Position numbers and translations under genes: made by a program | Notes under the pieces: model-generated | Database searches by the model: none | Told to the model about the DNA's origin: nothing | The model's input: only the letters and a program-made list of their open reading frames with translations | In this document: positions 47,673 through 57,045 of the stretch, piece by piece | Layout of the letters: each line of letters opens with the position of its first letter | Numbering within the stretch: position 1 is the first letter of the stretch | From: Aquimarina megaterium XH134 | GTDB lineage: Bacteria > Bacteroidota > Bacteroidia > Flavobacteriales > Flavobacteriaceae | Assembly: GCF_000520975.1 (NCBI RefSeq) | Contig: NZ_JACB01000035.1 | Span: 62,001 to 126,000 of the forward strand | Direction of reading: 5' to 3' | Length of the DNA: 64,000 bases

Positions 47673-48206
47673 TTAATGATCTCTAATTGGTAACATATTA
47701 GAAGTATCGACAGGAAAACTATCGTATTTGTTATAAAGTTTTAAATATTTTTCTGGGTCAATAGTGTCACTGTTAAGCGTTTCATATAATCCTCTAAAAA
47801 AACCTTCTCTTTTTTGTGAAGGATTAAAAAGTAGGGTAAGCCGAACTTCTTCGTCGGTGTCATTTTGAAATCCGTGTGGGGTAAATCTAGGAGCATATGC
47901 TACGGTACCGGGGGCAATCAGATGTTTATCGCCTTTAGTTCCTGTAAAAAGAGTGAGTATTCCCTTATTTACTATAAAGATTTCATCCATAAATCTATGA
48001 TAATGTAACTTGGCACCAATGGCTCGAGGTGCTAAAACTATTTCATATACCCCTAGTTGGTTATTCGATAATTCACTGGTTAGTTTAAAAGTAAAAGAAA
48101 TGCCATTCATAGTAAATGCTTCTCCTTCATTGGGTAGGATTAGTACTTCTTTATTTTCTAGCGTATCATTAAAAAAATCTTCTTTCATTGTATATAAATT
48201 TGTCAT
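47673..48206 (-). CDS. Cupin-domain protein
   Basis: A 177-residue single-domain cupin. The metal-binding motif 1 is GAKLHYHRFMDEIFIVNKG (His-x-His...Glu) and motif 2 is PGTVAYAPRFTPHGFQND (His). Thus all four usual ligands are present. It is the gene after a sigma factor on the same strand, which suits an ECF-controlled target gene for small-molecule or redox stress. The substrate is unknown. An in-frame start at Met7 (MKEDFFND) is also possible. Confidence 0.8.
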   Translation of the reverse strand: MTNLYTMKEDFFNDTLENKEVLILPNEGEAFTMNGISFTFKLTSELSNNQLGVYEIVLAPRAIGAKLHYHRFMDEIFIVNKGILTLFTGTKGDKHLIAPGTVAYAPRFTPHGFQNDTDEEVRLTLLFNPSQKREGFFRGLYETLNSDTIDPEKYLKLYNKYDSFPVDTSNMLPIRDH

Positions 48207-48243
48207 TTACCTATATGACAAATCACAATATGAAAACGTGACA

Positions 48244-48627
48244 CTAACGCATCTTTTTTGCAATATTTTTAAGTTTTTCTGGATCAACCACAGAGCTGAT
48301 TTTATAAATTTTTTGATCTTGATTAATTGAAAACACCTGACAAGATGATAATAGATTATTGTCAAAATATGCAATTGCAGGTTGGTGATTAACTCTAATA
48401 TATCTAATGTTTTGCCGCAATTGAAATTTATTAAAAACTTCAAGAATCAGCTGGATACAGTTCTGTTTTCCGCGGGTAAAATTTCTAAGAACCTTAATTT
48501 TATCACCACCATCAGCAATCATGGTAATATCATTGGCAAAAAGTTGCTCTAACTTTTTGATATCTCTTTCTCGTATTGCAGTACTGTAATTATTAAGATA
48601 TTCTTCTGTTTTTTTTGTTTGTAAAGG
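48244..48627 (-). pseudogene. Out-of-frame C-terminal (SnoaL-like) part of the ECF41 sigma factor
   Basis: The frame is open from 48627 and reads EEYLNNYSTAIRERDIKKLE, then ANDITMIADGGDKIKV and, near the end, VVDPEKLKNI. These match the SnoaL-like regulatory domain of ECF41 sigma factors, including the DGGGK and NPDKL hallmarks (here DGGDK and DPEKL). It lacks its own credible start and is one base out of frame with the sigma domains upstream. Removing one A from the A8 tract at 48609-48616 joins them into 284 residues, the ECF41 size. Confidence 0.75.
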
Positions 48628-49099
48628 TTAGATTCTTTTGACTGGGTTTTTTTAATTTAATCTTAGCTCGACTCAATAATTTTCTCGAATTCTCAGGAGT
48701 GCTAGAAAGAACTTCGGCAATATCATTATGAGAATAATTAAATGCTTCTTTTAGCACAAAAACAGCTCTTTCTTTTACAGTTAATTGATCTAATAAAATC
48801 AATAATGAGTACGAAACGATATCTTTTAAGTATAAATCATTATCAGCAGTATCGGTAGCAATAGGTTCTGGAAGAGAACTATTTTCTGAAACAAATTTTT
48901 TCTGTCGATTTTTTTTATTGATCGAAGTATTAATAACCGATTTGATCAAGTATGCTTTAGGGTTATCTATGTTTTTGTTTTGAAGCGAAATAAAAGTGTT
49001 TAAAGTATCCTGAATAGCATCTTTTGCATCGTCGGTAGATCCAAGAATGTTATAGGCAAATGGAAATAAAAACTCCTGATATGTGTTGAAATCAAACAT
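48593..49099 (-). CDS. ECF41-type RNA polymerase sigma factor, frameshifted after region 4
   Basis: A 168-residue frame with sigma region 2 (YQEFLFPFAYNILGSTDDAK and NPKAYLIKSVINTSINKKNR), a linker with the ECF41 signature L-P-E-P (SSLPEPIATD), and region 4 (LTVKERAVFVLKEAFNYSHN, then VLSSTPENSRKLLSRAKIKL). It ends in an unrelated tail (KKNRRIS) directly after an A8 run, where the SnoaL-like domain should begin in the next frame. The intact protein would use this domain both to stimulate and to limit sigma activity. Confidence 0.8.
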   Translation of the reverse strand: MFDFNTYQEFLFPFAYNILGSTDDAKDAIQDTLNTFISLQNKNIDNPKAYLIKSVINTSINKKNRQKKFVSENSSLPEPIATDTADNDLYLKDIVSYSLLILLDQLTVKERAVFVLKEAFNYSHNDIAEVLSSTPENSRKLLSRAKIKLKKPSQKNLTFTNKKNRRIS

Positions 49100-49271
49100 T
49101 GATTTTTTAATGTATGAATAAATATGTTTCTTTAATATATAAATGTATTATTATATGATGACAACTAAAAGATCAAAAATGTGACAAAAAAGACCATAAT
49201 TTTACTTTTTGGTGAAATTTACATGCTATCAAAGTTTGATAGCTTTAATGGTTTACAATTACTACAATACT

Positions 49272-50069
49272 ATGATTATTAAAAGTGAACTTGCTGATTT
49301 ATCCTTACAACACTTGATAAAAGAATATTATTACTTTTCAAAGAAAATGGATACAGCGGTTAAGTATGTGCCAGTGATCGATGATTGTTGTTATGATTTT
49401 GTTTTCTTTAAAGAATGTAATAGTGTGCTAACGTATGGAGAGAAACAATCCACTCTTCCCATCTCTTTTAAAGTATTTACTATTCATGATCTTTCCCCTC
49501 CTTATACGCTAAAATTTGAAGTATCTCTTACTTTTTTTACAATTAAAGTACAACCGTGGGCAAATGCACATTTTTTTTCATACTTAGATACTTCTGGAAT
49601 TATTGACCTAAGTATTGAAAAAACGGGCATATTAGGAGTACGAGAGCAATTATTTAATGATGTGCCAATAAGTGACATGTGTACTATAGCAAGTGATTTT
49701 ATAAAAGGCCAAAACCTTATACTTAGTTCTTCGGCTCTTTTTGTAAAAGAGGTTTGTGAGTATATATACAGTGTAAAAGGAATGACATCGGTAAATCTAT
49801 TGAGTGAAAAATATAAAAAAACCCGTCAATATTTAAATAGAATCTTTAAACAAGAAGTACTTTATAGTTTGAAGAAGTTTATCATTACAGTACGAATTAT
49901 GGATTTGGTTAAATTTAGAATTAAGAACAAACATATTTCTATGACCGAACTGTGTTATACATATGATTATTTTGATCAATCACATTTTAATCGGGATTTT
50001 AAGAAAGTATGCGGTGTAACACCTATGCAATTCTTTAATGATCTACCAGAATTTTTATTCCGTCATTAG
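49272..50069 (+). CDS. AraC-family transcriptional regulator
   Basis: A 265-residue regulator. The C-terminal double helix-turn-helix spans about 165-260, with LSEKYKKTRQYLNRIFKQEV and ELCYTYDYFDQSHFNRDFKK followed by CGVTPMQFF, the classical AraC end. The N-terminal 160 residues form an unrecognised sensor-like domain rich in aromatic residues. I start at the ATG at 49272 (MIIKSELADLS). ATG 49251 or TTG 49209 would add 7 or 21 residues. It is divergent from the sigma factor, which makes it a candidate controller of that gene or of the next. Confidence 0.8.
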   Translation: MIIKSELADLSLQHLIKEYYYFSKKMDTAVKYVPVIDDCCYDFVFFKECNSVLTYGEKQSTLPISFKVFTIHDLSPPYTLKFEVSLTFFTIKVQPWANAHFFSYLDTSGIIDLSIEKTGILGVREQLFNDVPISDMCTIASDFIKGQNLILSSSALFVKEVCEYIYSVKGMTSVNLLSEKYKKTRQYLNRIFKQEVLYSLKKFIITVRIMDLVKFRIKNKHISMTELCYTYDYFDQSHFNRDFKKVCGVTPMQFFNDLPEFLFRH

Positions 50070-50132
50070 ACAAGGTTCCATTTTTACAATTTTTAATACG
50101 CCAATTGTATTTGCTTTGCAATAAAAAAGAAA

Positions 50133-51464
50133 ATGACTCGTATTTTATTAAAACTGTTAGTATTAGCCATATTTTTAGTAGCATGTTCTAAAAATAAAGA
50201 AACAAAAATTTCAAAAGTTAATCATGAAAACAAGCCCAATGATTCGCTATTTCTAAAAAGTGATACGTATTTAACAAAGCTTACCGAGTTAAAGAAATTT
50301 AATGGAGTGGTATTACTTAAGAAGGGTGAGAAAACTGTTTTACGAAAAGCATATAATATCTCTTTGGATACGTTGTCTAAATTATATGTAAATGTAGAAA
50401 GCCAATTTGATCTTCGTTCTGTTTCTAAATTATTTGCCAAAGTAAGTATACTTCAGCTAGAAAGCGAAGGTAAAATTAATCGTAACGATACCATTGGTAA
50501 ATATTTGCCCGGTTTTCCTAATGCAGGGCGTATAACTATTCAACATCTTATGGATAATAGTTCGGGTTTACCCAGAGAATTTGATAGTTCAATATCTAAT
50601 ACATTAGAACTTTCTCCAGATGAAATAGTAACTCTGGCTTCAAAGGAAAAATTAGAGTTTGAGCCGGGTTCTGAGATGCGATATTCTAATGTAGGTTTTC
50701 AGTTGTTATACTATATTATAGGCAAAACCAATAAAAGTTCGTATTCTTTATTTTTGAAAGAAAATTTTTTCAAACCGTTAAGAATGAAGAGCTCAGGTGG
50801 TAATTTTGATGCAGATCTTAGGCATTTAAAAAGTTATGCCTATGGACATTATGTTGATGATGAAAAAAACATTAAAAGTGTCGATTCTTTTTTACAGGAT
50901 GAAGTAAGAATGGGTAATTTACATTCGTCTGTTGATGATTTGACTCAATTTCTTACTGCCTTAAACAAAGAAGATCATGCCTCGTTGATTCATGATCATA
51001 GTATTTCGCATGCAGGAGGTACAAAAGGTAAACGAGCTTATATTCATAGAAATTTTTCGCAAGATTATAGTATTGTTTTCTTAACAAACTATGATGAAAT
51101 TCCTTTTGAGCAATTGGTAAGTGATTTAGAAAAGATACTTGAGGGCAAGAAGGTAAAAATGCCAAAAGCAGTACTTCGTAAATCGATCAACCTTTCTCCT
51201 CTTGTGCTTAAAAAGTATGAAGGAACTTATGATTTTGTTGATGCCGGACATCTTTTAATTACCCTTAAAGTAGAAAGAGATAGTTTGTTTTTGTATCAGA
51301 AAGGACAAAATAATGGAGTACTCTATCCAGAAAGCGAAACTATGTTTTTTGGCGATAAGACTTCTGAGGAATCAATAAAATTTGTGGAAAACGAATCAGG
51401 AAATTATTACATTTTGATGGATTTTCAGGGAGTACAGTGGGAAGGTGTAAAGGTCAATAAATAA
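50133..51464 (+). CDS. Class C beta-lactamase-fold serine hydrolase lipoprotein
   Basis: A 443-residue lipoprotein (Cys18 in FLVACS) of the beta-lactamase/PBP4-like fold. The nucleophile motif is Ser96-Val-Ser-Lys99, the second motif is Tyr184-Ser-Asn186, and the third is HAGGTKG (293-299, in place of K-T-G). A C-terminal beta domain (about 350-443) follows. It probably works on D-amino peptides, esters or cell-wall fragments in the periplasm rather than on antibiotics. It follows the AraC gene by 63 bases and converges with the YceI gene at 4 bases. Confidence 0.85.
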   Translation: MTRILLKLLVLAIFLVACSKNKETKISKVNHENKPNDSLFLKSDTYLTKLTELKKFNGVVLLKKGEKTVLRKAYNISLDTLSKLYVNVESQFDLRSVSKLFAKVSILQLESEGKINRNDTIGKYLPGFPNAGRITIQHLMDNSSGLPREFDSSISNTLELSPDEIVTLASKEKLEFEPGSEMRYSNVGFQLLYYIIGKTNKSSYSLFLKENFFKPLRMKSSGGNFDADLRHLKSYAYGHYVDDEKNIKSVDSFLQDEVRMGNLHSSVDDLTQFLTALNKEDHASLIHDHSISHAGGTKGKRAYIHRNFSQDYSIVFLTNYDEIPFEQLVSDLEKILEGKKVKMPKAVLRKSINLSPLVLKKYEGTYDFVDAGHLLITLKVERDSLFLYQKGQNNGVLYPESETMFFGDKTSEESIKFVENESGNYYILMDFQGVQWEGVKVNK

Positions 51465-51468
51465 ACTT

Positions 51469-52053
51469 TTAACATCCATCCTGATTTACTACTACAAATA
51501 CTTCAAAACCAATAGTGTTTGATATGATATCATCCTTCAGGTTAACAAGAAAATTTTTGGATTTATAGTTGATTTTCCATAATGTTCTATCGATTACAAA
51601 TTTAGATTTCATCAGCACTTGGTTATTAATGTTTTCAATAGTAGATTGATACTGTATTATGTGCCTTATACCATTGATGGTTAGATATGCAATTATATCC
51701 AAATTTGTAGCATTTATATACCGGGTATTAATAATTTCTAATTTAGCAATTGAATGTTTTTTAACATTAAAAAAATCTTCACTCTTCAAATGGGTGATCA
51801 ACATTTCATTATATTGATCACCTATATTGATAATAGAATTCATATCAATTTCAAATTCCCCTCCTGTAATAAGAATACCTTTTCTACGTATAACACCGTT
51901 TTTAAATTTTACTGTTCCATTATGTGTATTCAAATTTAGAAGATCAGAACCTTGCCAATTAATAATACTTTTACCAGTATCTATTCTTAACTCTTGTTGC
52001 GCGTAAGCTGTAGGAATTAAAAAAAATATGACTACTATAATTATTTTTTTCAT
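51469..52053 (-). CDS. YceI-family periplasmic protein
   Basis: A 194-residue protein with a signal peptide (about 1-18, ending AYAQ) and the lipocalin-like YceI fold: IDTGKSIINWQGSDLLNLNT, GGEFEIDMNSI, HLKSEDFFNVKKHSIAKLEI, YLTINGIRH, and FVIDRTLWKINYKSK. YceI proteins bind isoprenoids or other lipids. The gene is convergent with the serine hydrolase, 4 bases apart, so the two may share no operon. Confidence 0.88.
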   Translation of the reverse strand: MKKIIIVVIFFLIPTAYAQQELRIDTGKSIINWQGSDLLNLNTHNGTVKFKNGVIRRKGILITGGEFEIDMNSIINIGDQYNEMLITHLKSEDFFNVKKHSIAKLEIINTRYINATNLDIIAYLTINGIRHIIQYQSTIENINNQVLMKSKFVIDRTLWKINYKSKNFLVNLKDDIISNTIGFEVFVVVNQDGC

Positions 52054-52198
52054 AGCTGATGTTTTTTTGTAAAACTAAAACAGATGCTGGGTAACCGATG
52101 AAAAAAAATGTAAAAGAAGTGTCAAAAAATGTAAATTTTTATTCAACATACTTCTTTACATCTTAGCATTGTAATCGCTATGCTTATAGAATATGTAT

Positions 52199-52588
52199 TT
52201 AGCCATAATTTACAATAAAAGGAATATCGTAATTGTTATGATACGAATTTGAAAATTGATTTTTTTGATTAGAATAGAGTGTGTATTTTCCTTCTTTAGA
52301 TAACTTATTTTTTGGGCAAACAAACATCCACTTTAAATCAAAAAAATGTTGCTGTGTTAAATTTACAGACCCAGAAAATACAGTATAGCAACAACAAGAT
52401 GTCGATAAGCGGTTTTTCCACTCGATAAAAAAGGATAGATGAATAAAATCTGTCTCTTTTAGTGTAATCGAAGAGAAGTAATGTCTTATTTTTTCTGTAC
52501 GAAACTCTATTTCTATACAGCCCGAAATCAAATCAGGATCATTGTCATCAATTTTTAAATCTAATGAAACCTTTTCTTTAATATTCAT
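52199..52588 (-). CDS. Hypothetical protein
   Basis: I do not recognise this 129-residue protein. It has no signal peptide and no membrane segment, and is beta-strand-rich with many aromatic residues. A Cys cluster (STSCCCYTVF, about 64-73) is unusual and could bind metal or form disulfides. Its frame is clean and it lies upstream of the YceI gene on the same strand (145-base gap), but low conservation evidence leaves it uncertain. Confidence 0.5.
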   Translation of the reverse strand: MNIKEKVSLDLKIDDNDPDLISGCIEIEFRTEKIRHYFSSITLKETDFIHLSFFIEWKNRLSTSCCCYTVFSGSVNLTQQHFFDLKWMFVCPKNKLSKEGKYTLYSNQKNQFSNSYHNNYDIPFIVNYG

Positions 52589-53374
52589 TATAGTTGAGGA
52601 TGTTTTACGGCCTTAGTATATCAGAATCTTTATATGTTCTTTAGGCCAATAAAATTGTGTTGAGGTATATTTTTCTTGTTTAAAAAAGTTATTTGTTAAT
52701 TTATTATAACTAAAGAATAAGTGCTATAAATATAAAATCTGGTATCTATCATTTTTTAGGTTTTAAAAGTTAATTGAAGACTAAAATATAAAGATCAAGA
52801 TGATTTGTATTGCACTTTTGTGCTACTATTGTTTCACATTTATTGATAACGTAATTATTTTGCGGTTTTTTAGTAACAACAACTTAATGATTATTTTGTA
52901 AGAAAAGACTTCGTGTGTTTGTAGGTTAAAGCCTATATCAGATTTGCGTGAATTCTGTAATACTTTATGCTGATCACCTCAAAAAGAGATTAGTTTTTAG
53001 AGTTGAAATCAAGATTTTATAGCAATAAATAGAATATAACTAATGGTGAATATGGAACAATTAATAGTAAATATGGGATAATCTCTAATTCTATTATATC
53101 TTTGTTTTGTACTACATATATAGGTTTATAATTTTGAGTTTTGAAACAGGAATACTTATAACCCTTTATCAATTTCAAAAAATCAAAACTAATCTCGTTA
53201 TGTAAGGGGAAGCCTGTTTTTTATTTCTGAAACTTGCTAATGTATTGAAATATAGTAGTTAATATTGATGTGAACTTACTTTTTTTAATATGAATGAATT
53301 ATGGTTAGTTAGGTCTCGTTAAACAAGATGAAGATATAAACTAAGAACACTTTTTAAATAACTCAAAATAAGAA
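52589..53374. other. Long AT-rich non-coding region upstream of the ParB-like gene
   Basis: 786 bases with no ORF of note. TATCTTTG near 53097 resembles a -7 box but lies about 280 bases from the next start. No clear tRNA, repeat or remnant is visible. Low coding density here marks the transition to the accessory region. Confidence 0.55.
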
Positions 53375-54250
53375 ATGAACAAAGAGAATATTAGAGTTTT
53401 AAAAGAATTAGAAGAGTTTATTGTACCATTATCTAAAGAAGAATTTAAACAACTAAAAGAAAATATTCTTTTAGAAGGGTGTAAAGAAGCATTATCGGTT
53501 TGGGAGCGAGAAGATGATTTAGTATTAATAGATGGACATAATCGGTATAAAATTTGCCAAGAAAACGAGATAGATTATAGAATAAGCAAGTTTTCTTTTT
53601 CTTCGATAGAAGAAGTGAAGTCGTGGATGATAAACCATCAACTAGGACGCAGAAATCTTAACCCCGATCAATTGAGTTATTATAGAGGACTTAAATATCT
53701 AAGTGTCAAGAAAAAAAAAGGAGGGTATGCTAATATTCTTTCGAAGGGTCAAATTGAACCTTCAACATCAAAAATACTCGCAGAACAATATAAAGTAAGT
53801 GAAAGTACTATCAAAAGAGATTCTAGGTTTGCCAAAGCTATTGACCTTATTGGGATAACCAATAATAAGCTTAAAAACCAGATATTGTCGGGAGAAATAA
53901 AAATTAAGAAATCAGATTTATATACTTTACTTAAGGTAAAAGGAATAGAAGACTGGGTTATCATTAACGAATCTGATTTGAGACATAAAATAAAAGTTTC
54001 GCAAGAAGACGTCTTGCAAAATATAGAAAACAAATTAGATGAATTAGATAATAATGAAAAAGGAAATATCGAATTTGTTAAAGGAGTAGATCCCTTATTT
54101 TTACCAAAAAATGATAGGCTTAAATTAATAAAAGGAAGGATTATATCTGCAATTAATATGGCAATTGATAAAAAAGATATAAATGCTATTCAGGAATTAA
54201 AAACCCTTATAGAAAAATTAGAAACCGAAATACTTACAGATATAGATTAA
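53375..54250 (+). CDS. ParB-like N-terminal-domain protein
   Basis: A 291-residue protein with a ParB/Sulfiredoxin-type N-terminal domain. LVLIDGHNRYKICQENE (about 49-65) carries D-G-H-N-R, the nucleotide-binding box, and SWMINHQLGRRNLNPDQLS follows. A helix-turn-helix (KILAEQYKVSESTIKRDSRF, about 133-152) comes next, and a coiled C terminus. No ParA partner is near, and the typical centromere site is not seen, so this is an orphan. Such proteins are frequent on mobile elements and in phage or ICE modules. Confidence 0.75.
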   Translation: MNKENIRVLKELEEFIVPLSKEEFKQLKENILLEGCKEALSVWEREDDLVLIDGHNRYKICQENEIDYRISKFSFSSIEEVKSWMINHQLGRRNLNPDQLSYYRGLKYLSVKKKKGGYANILSKGQIEPSTSKILAEQYKVSESTIKRDSRFAKAIDLIGITNNKLKNQILSGEIKIKKSDLYTLLKVKGIEDWVIINESDLRHKIKVSQEDVLQNIENKLDELDNNEKGNIEFVKGVDPLFLPKNDRLKLIKGRIISAINMAIDKKDINAIQELKTLIEKLETEILTDID

Positions 54251-55146
54251 AATATTTTTGTAAGCTGTTATACTATTATAATAGAAAACGAGTTATATTC
54301 TGGTAGCAGTCGCAAAAGCGCCAAGAGAATTTTTTATAGTTAAAAATTAGACTATATTTATATCCGAAATGACAGATAAATACATCATATTGAGTTATAA
54401 AATATAACATATTTGATTAAAAATATACCCGTTTTGTTATCGGATACTAATCACTAATTAGAAAAATAAAAATCACTAAATATACTCTTGTATACTGATT
54501 TTTATAAAAGTTAGATTCAAAAAAGACGGCCTTGATAAGACGATCTTATAAGATATGCAACGTTTTAATATTTAATAAATATTGATTTAGATATATACTC
54601 ATGCTTTCAATAAAGATGAGTTCAGTACATAAAATTATAGTATGTATACTAAAAAATGTATGGTGTTTGGACAATAGCAGAGGCTTTCTGTTATTAGATT
54701 AAATAGTTTAGGAATAAGGTTGCTTTTTTTTATGAAGAAGAGACAACATTTTATCGTTTTGATTTAATTCGAATCGTACGGCTAATGTATGAATTGCAGA
54801 AAATATAAAACTGCAATCAAGAATTACATTTTAAAAAATAACATTGGTGATACTAGATAGTATTTGGTAGTACCAGGAAATAGTAAATATTCCTGAAAAT
54901 AGCGAAACCACAAAACTCTATTTACAGGAGAAGAAGTCTTTGTTATTATAAAAGAAACTTAAGAAGGATTAGCTATCGTTAAAAAATGATTGCAGAAGGA
55001 GAGTATATGGATAAACCTAACTGGTTAGGATAGTAATATCCTTTCTGTATAGAGTTTTATATATACCATAATGAACACAGATTAAAATAATTTATGATGA
55101 GAAAAATCGACACGTAAAATAGAAAATTAATTCTTAAAACCTTATT
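54251..55146. other. Long non-coding region between the ParB-like gene and the isonitrile cluster
   Basis: 896 AT-rich bases. No intact gene is seen. Short frames here, such as the one near 54729-54790 and the one near 54993-55034, have coding-like stretches but stop quickly and are out of phase, so they may be remnants. The promoter of the cluster should lie here but I cannot place it. Confidence 0.55.
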
Positions 55147-56166
55147 ATGAAAATTTTAGATAATGAACTAAGTAAATCTTACACATCATTTAGTCATTCT
55201 GACCAAGTTACAGATCAAGCGAGAAATATTTTAACCAAAGTCATGCAATTTCGACGAATGATGATATCCGAAGATAGCTGTGATTCACCCGCTTGCCTAA
55301 GTTGTCATAAACCACACTTGGATAAAGTTTCTATGGCTATTAAGCAAAAAAAGAAAATTAGATTTGTCTTACCGGCATTTCCTGGTAAATCTCCTAATCC
55401 GGCAAAAGTTTTAGGATATCTTCCCGACATGGCAGAAAAGCAGGCTCTTACATTTTTAAATGATCTCTGCCAACAAATTCAAAGTATTTACGAACCAGGA
55501 GCAGAGTTAATTATATGTTCAGATGGTAGAGTTTTTAGCGATATTGTAGGAATCTCTGAAAAGCATGTAACTTCTTATCAAATTGAAATTGATCGCCTTA
55601 TCGAAGAGTTAAACCTTAAAGCGCTTTCTACTTTTAATCTCGATGATATAGATATTAACAGTGATTTTGATCAAGCTCGTTATGAACTTGTAAAAAAATA
55701 TGGACAAGACCTGGATAGTTTAAAAGATAAAGTGAAAAAAGGAGGAACAGGGTCGAACAATGCAGAAGAAAAAGAAGCTAATCGCATGTACCGAGGGCTT
55801 ACACGCTTTCTTGTTGAAGATTTAATGTTTCCTGGACAAACAAGATCTAAAAGCTCAATCCAAAAAGAATGTAAAGTAAAAGCCTATCAGGCGATTATAA
55901 GAAGTAATGCCTGGACCGATTTGATTGCAGAAAAATTTCCAGAAGCAATACGTCTATCGATACACCCTCAGATCTGCGGTTCTAAGAAAATTGGAATTCA
56001 ACTTCTTGGAAGAGAAACATGGATGACACCCTGGCACGGGGTTGCTGTACAAACTGGAAACGAATTTATACTTATGAAGCACCGGGAAGTTAAAAAGTTA
56101 AATGCAAAATTAGTTCAGGACGAAAACGGACACTCTAGCCACTACGAGTTAATGCCTCAAAATTAA
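55147..56166 (+). CDS. PvcA/Dit1-family isocyanide (isonitrile) synthase
   Basis: Isocyanide synthases turn the amino group of L-tyrosine or L-tryptophan into an isonitrile using ribulose-5-phosphate. The 339-residue protein shows the family blocks IRFVLPAFPGKSPNPAKVLG (71-90), AELIICSDGRVFSDIVGIS (119-137), MYRGLTRFLVEDLMFPG, and TPWHGVAV near the end. A Cys-rich stretch (Cys45, Cys50, Cys53) precedes the first block. A PvcB-type oxygenase follows after 45 bases. The family call is firm; the amino acid used is not visible. Confidence 0.9.
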   Translation: MKILDNELSKSYTSFSHSDQVTDQARNILTKVMQFRRMMISEDSCDSPACLSCHKPHLDKVSMAIKQKKKIRFVLPAFPGKSPNPAKVLGYLPDMAEKQALTFLNDLCQQIQSIYEPGAELIICSDGRVFSDIVGISEKHVTSYQIEIDRLIEELNLKALSTFNLDDIDINSDFDQARYELVKKYGQDLDSLKDKVKKGGTGSNNAEEKEANRMYRGLTRFLVEDLMFPGQTRSKSSIQKECKVKAYQAIIRSNAWTDLIAEKFPEAIRLSIHPQICGSKKIGIQLLGRETWMTPWHGVAVQTGNEFILMKHREVKKLNAKLVQDENGHSSHYELMPQN

Positions 56167-56211
56167 GGCGTAGAATGCTAATGTAGAATAACAAAGTTAA
56201 AAGAGTAAAAT

Positions 56212-57045
56212 ATGAATTTTAGAACCACAAAATTAAATCCATTTGGTTTATTAATTGAACCGATTAACGGAAAGGAAGATATTCGGGATTTAGATATAAA
56301 CGAATTGAGAAGTGTGCTATCAAATGAACATCTAATTGCTTTGAGAGGATTTCGAAGCTTTGACAGCGCCGAAGATTTCTCTGACTATTGTGAAAAATTT
56401 GGAGAAATTTGTTTGTGGCCTTTCGGAAAAGTTCTGGAACTTGTTGTTCAGGATAATCCCGAAGACCATATTTTCGACAATACTTATATCCCTCTTCATT
56501 GGGATGGTATGTATCGTGAACAAGTACCTGAAACGCAAGTGTTTCATTGTGTAAGTTCACCCGGAATTGATAATGGAGGAGGCACAACTTTTACCAATAC
56601 AAAAATGATTTTAGAAGAAATCTCAGAAAATACTAAAGAATCTTGGAGTAAAGTAAGTTGTGTGTATTCACGAAAAATGGAGTTTTATGATAGCAAAACG
56701 ATTGCTCCGCTTCTTAATAAACACCAAGAAAAAGAATACTCTGTAATTCGCTATTGCGAACCTCCAAATCATAGCGACGAATCGTTTGTTAATCATCCTG
56801 GCTTTGAAGTCGAGGGGATTCCAGAACAAGAAGTTGGAGATTTTCTTCAAAACCTTAATAAAACGCTCTACGCTCCAGAATATCTCTATACACATCGGTG
56901 GGAAACTGGAGATATTGTATTTTCTGATAATAGCACTTTATTACATGGTCGCGAACCTTTTACCAAAGGCGCTCCCAGACACCTTAGGAGAGTACAATTA
57001 CTAGGGAAAACTCCAGATAATCCACATCTTATATATACAAAATGA
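56212..57045 (+). CDS. PvcB-type Fe(II)/2-oxoglutarate oxygenase
   Basis: A 277-residue TauD/TfdA-fold dioxygenase. The iron triad is His96-x-Asp98 (PLHWDGMY) and His245 (LLHGREPF), with Arg259/Arg260 (RHLRRVQL) for 2-oxoglutarate. In PvcB-type enzymes this domain makes a vinyl isonitrile by oxidative decarboxylation, or a related unsaturation. The pairing with PvcA directly upstream supports this. Its stop overlaps the start of the FAD monooxygenase gene by ATGA, so all three are co-translated. Confidence 0.9.
   Translation: MNFRTTKLNPFGLLIEPINGKEDIRDLDINELRSVLSNEHLIALRGFRSFDSAEDFSDYCEKFGEICLWPFGKVLELVVQDNPEDHIFDNTYIPLHWDGMYREQVPETQVFHCVSSPGIDNGGGTTFTNTKMILEEISENTKESWSKVSCVYSRKMEFYDSKTIAPLLNKHQEKEYSVIRYCEPPNHSDESFVNHPGFEVEGIPEQEVGDFLQNLNKTLYAPEYLYTHRWETGDIVFSDNSTLLHGREPFTKGAPRHLRRVQLLGKTPDNPHLIYTK

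Noticed and set aside
48207-48443. ORF on the minus strand overlapping the SnoaL-like fragment
   Set aside because: It is a shadow frame of the ECF41 C-terminal part, with no family features.
54729-54797. Coding-like stretch FDLIRIVRLMYELQ, possibly a remnant of a CbpM-like protein
   Set aside because: Only some 22 residues between stops, no start and no second motif, so chance cannot be excluded.
55040-55086. Stretch reading EFYIYHNEHRLK, similar to the end of IS3-type transposases
   Set aside because: Too short, with stops upstream in the same frame and no terminal repeats seen.
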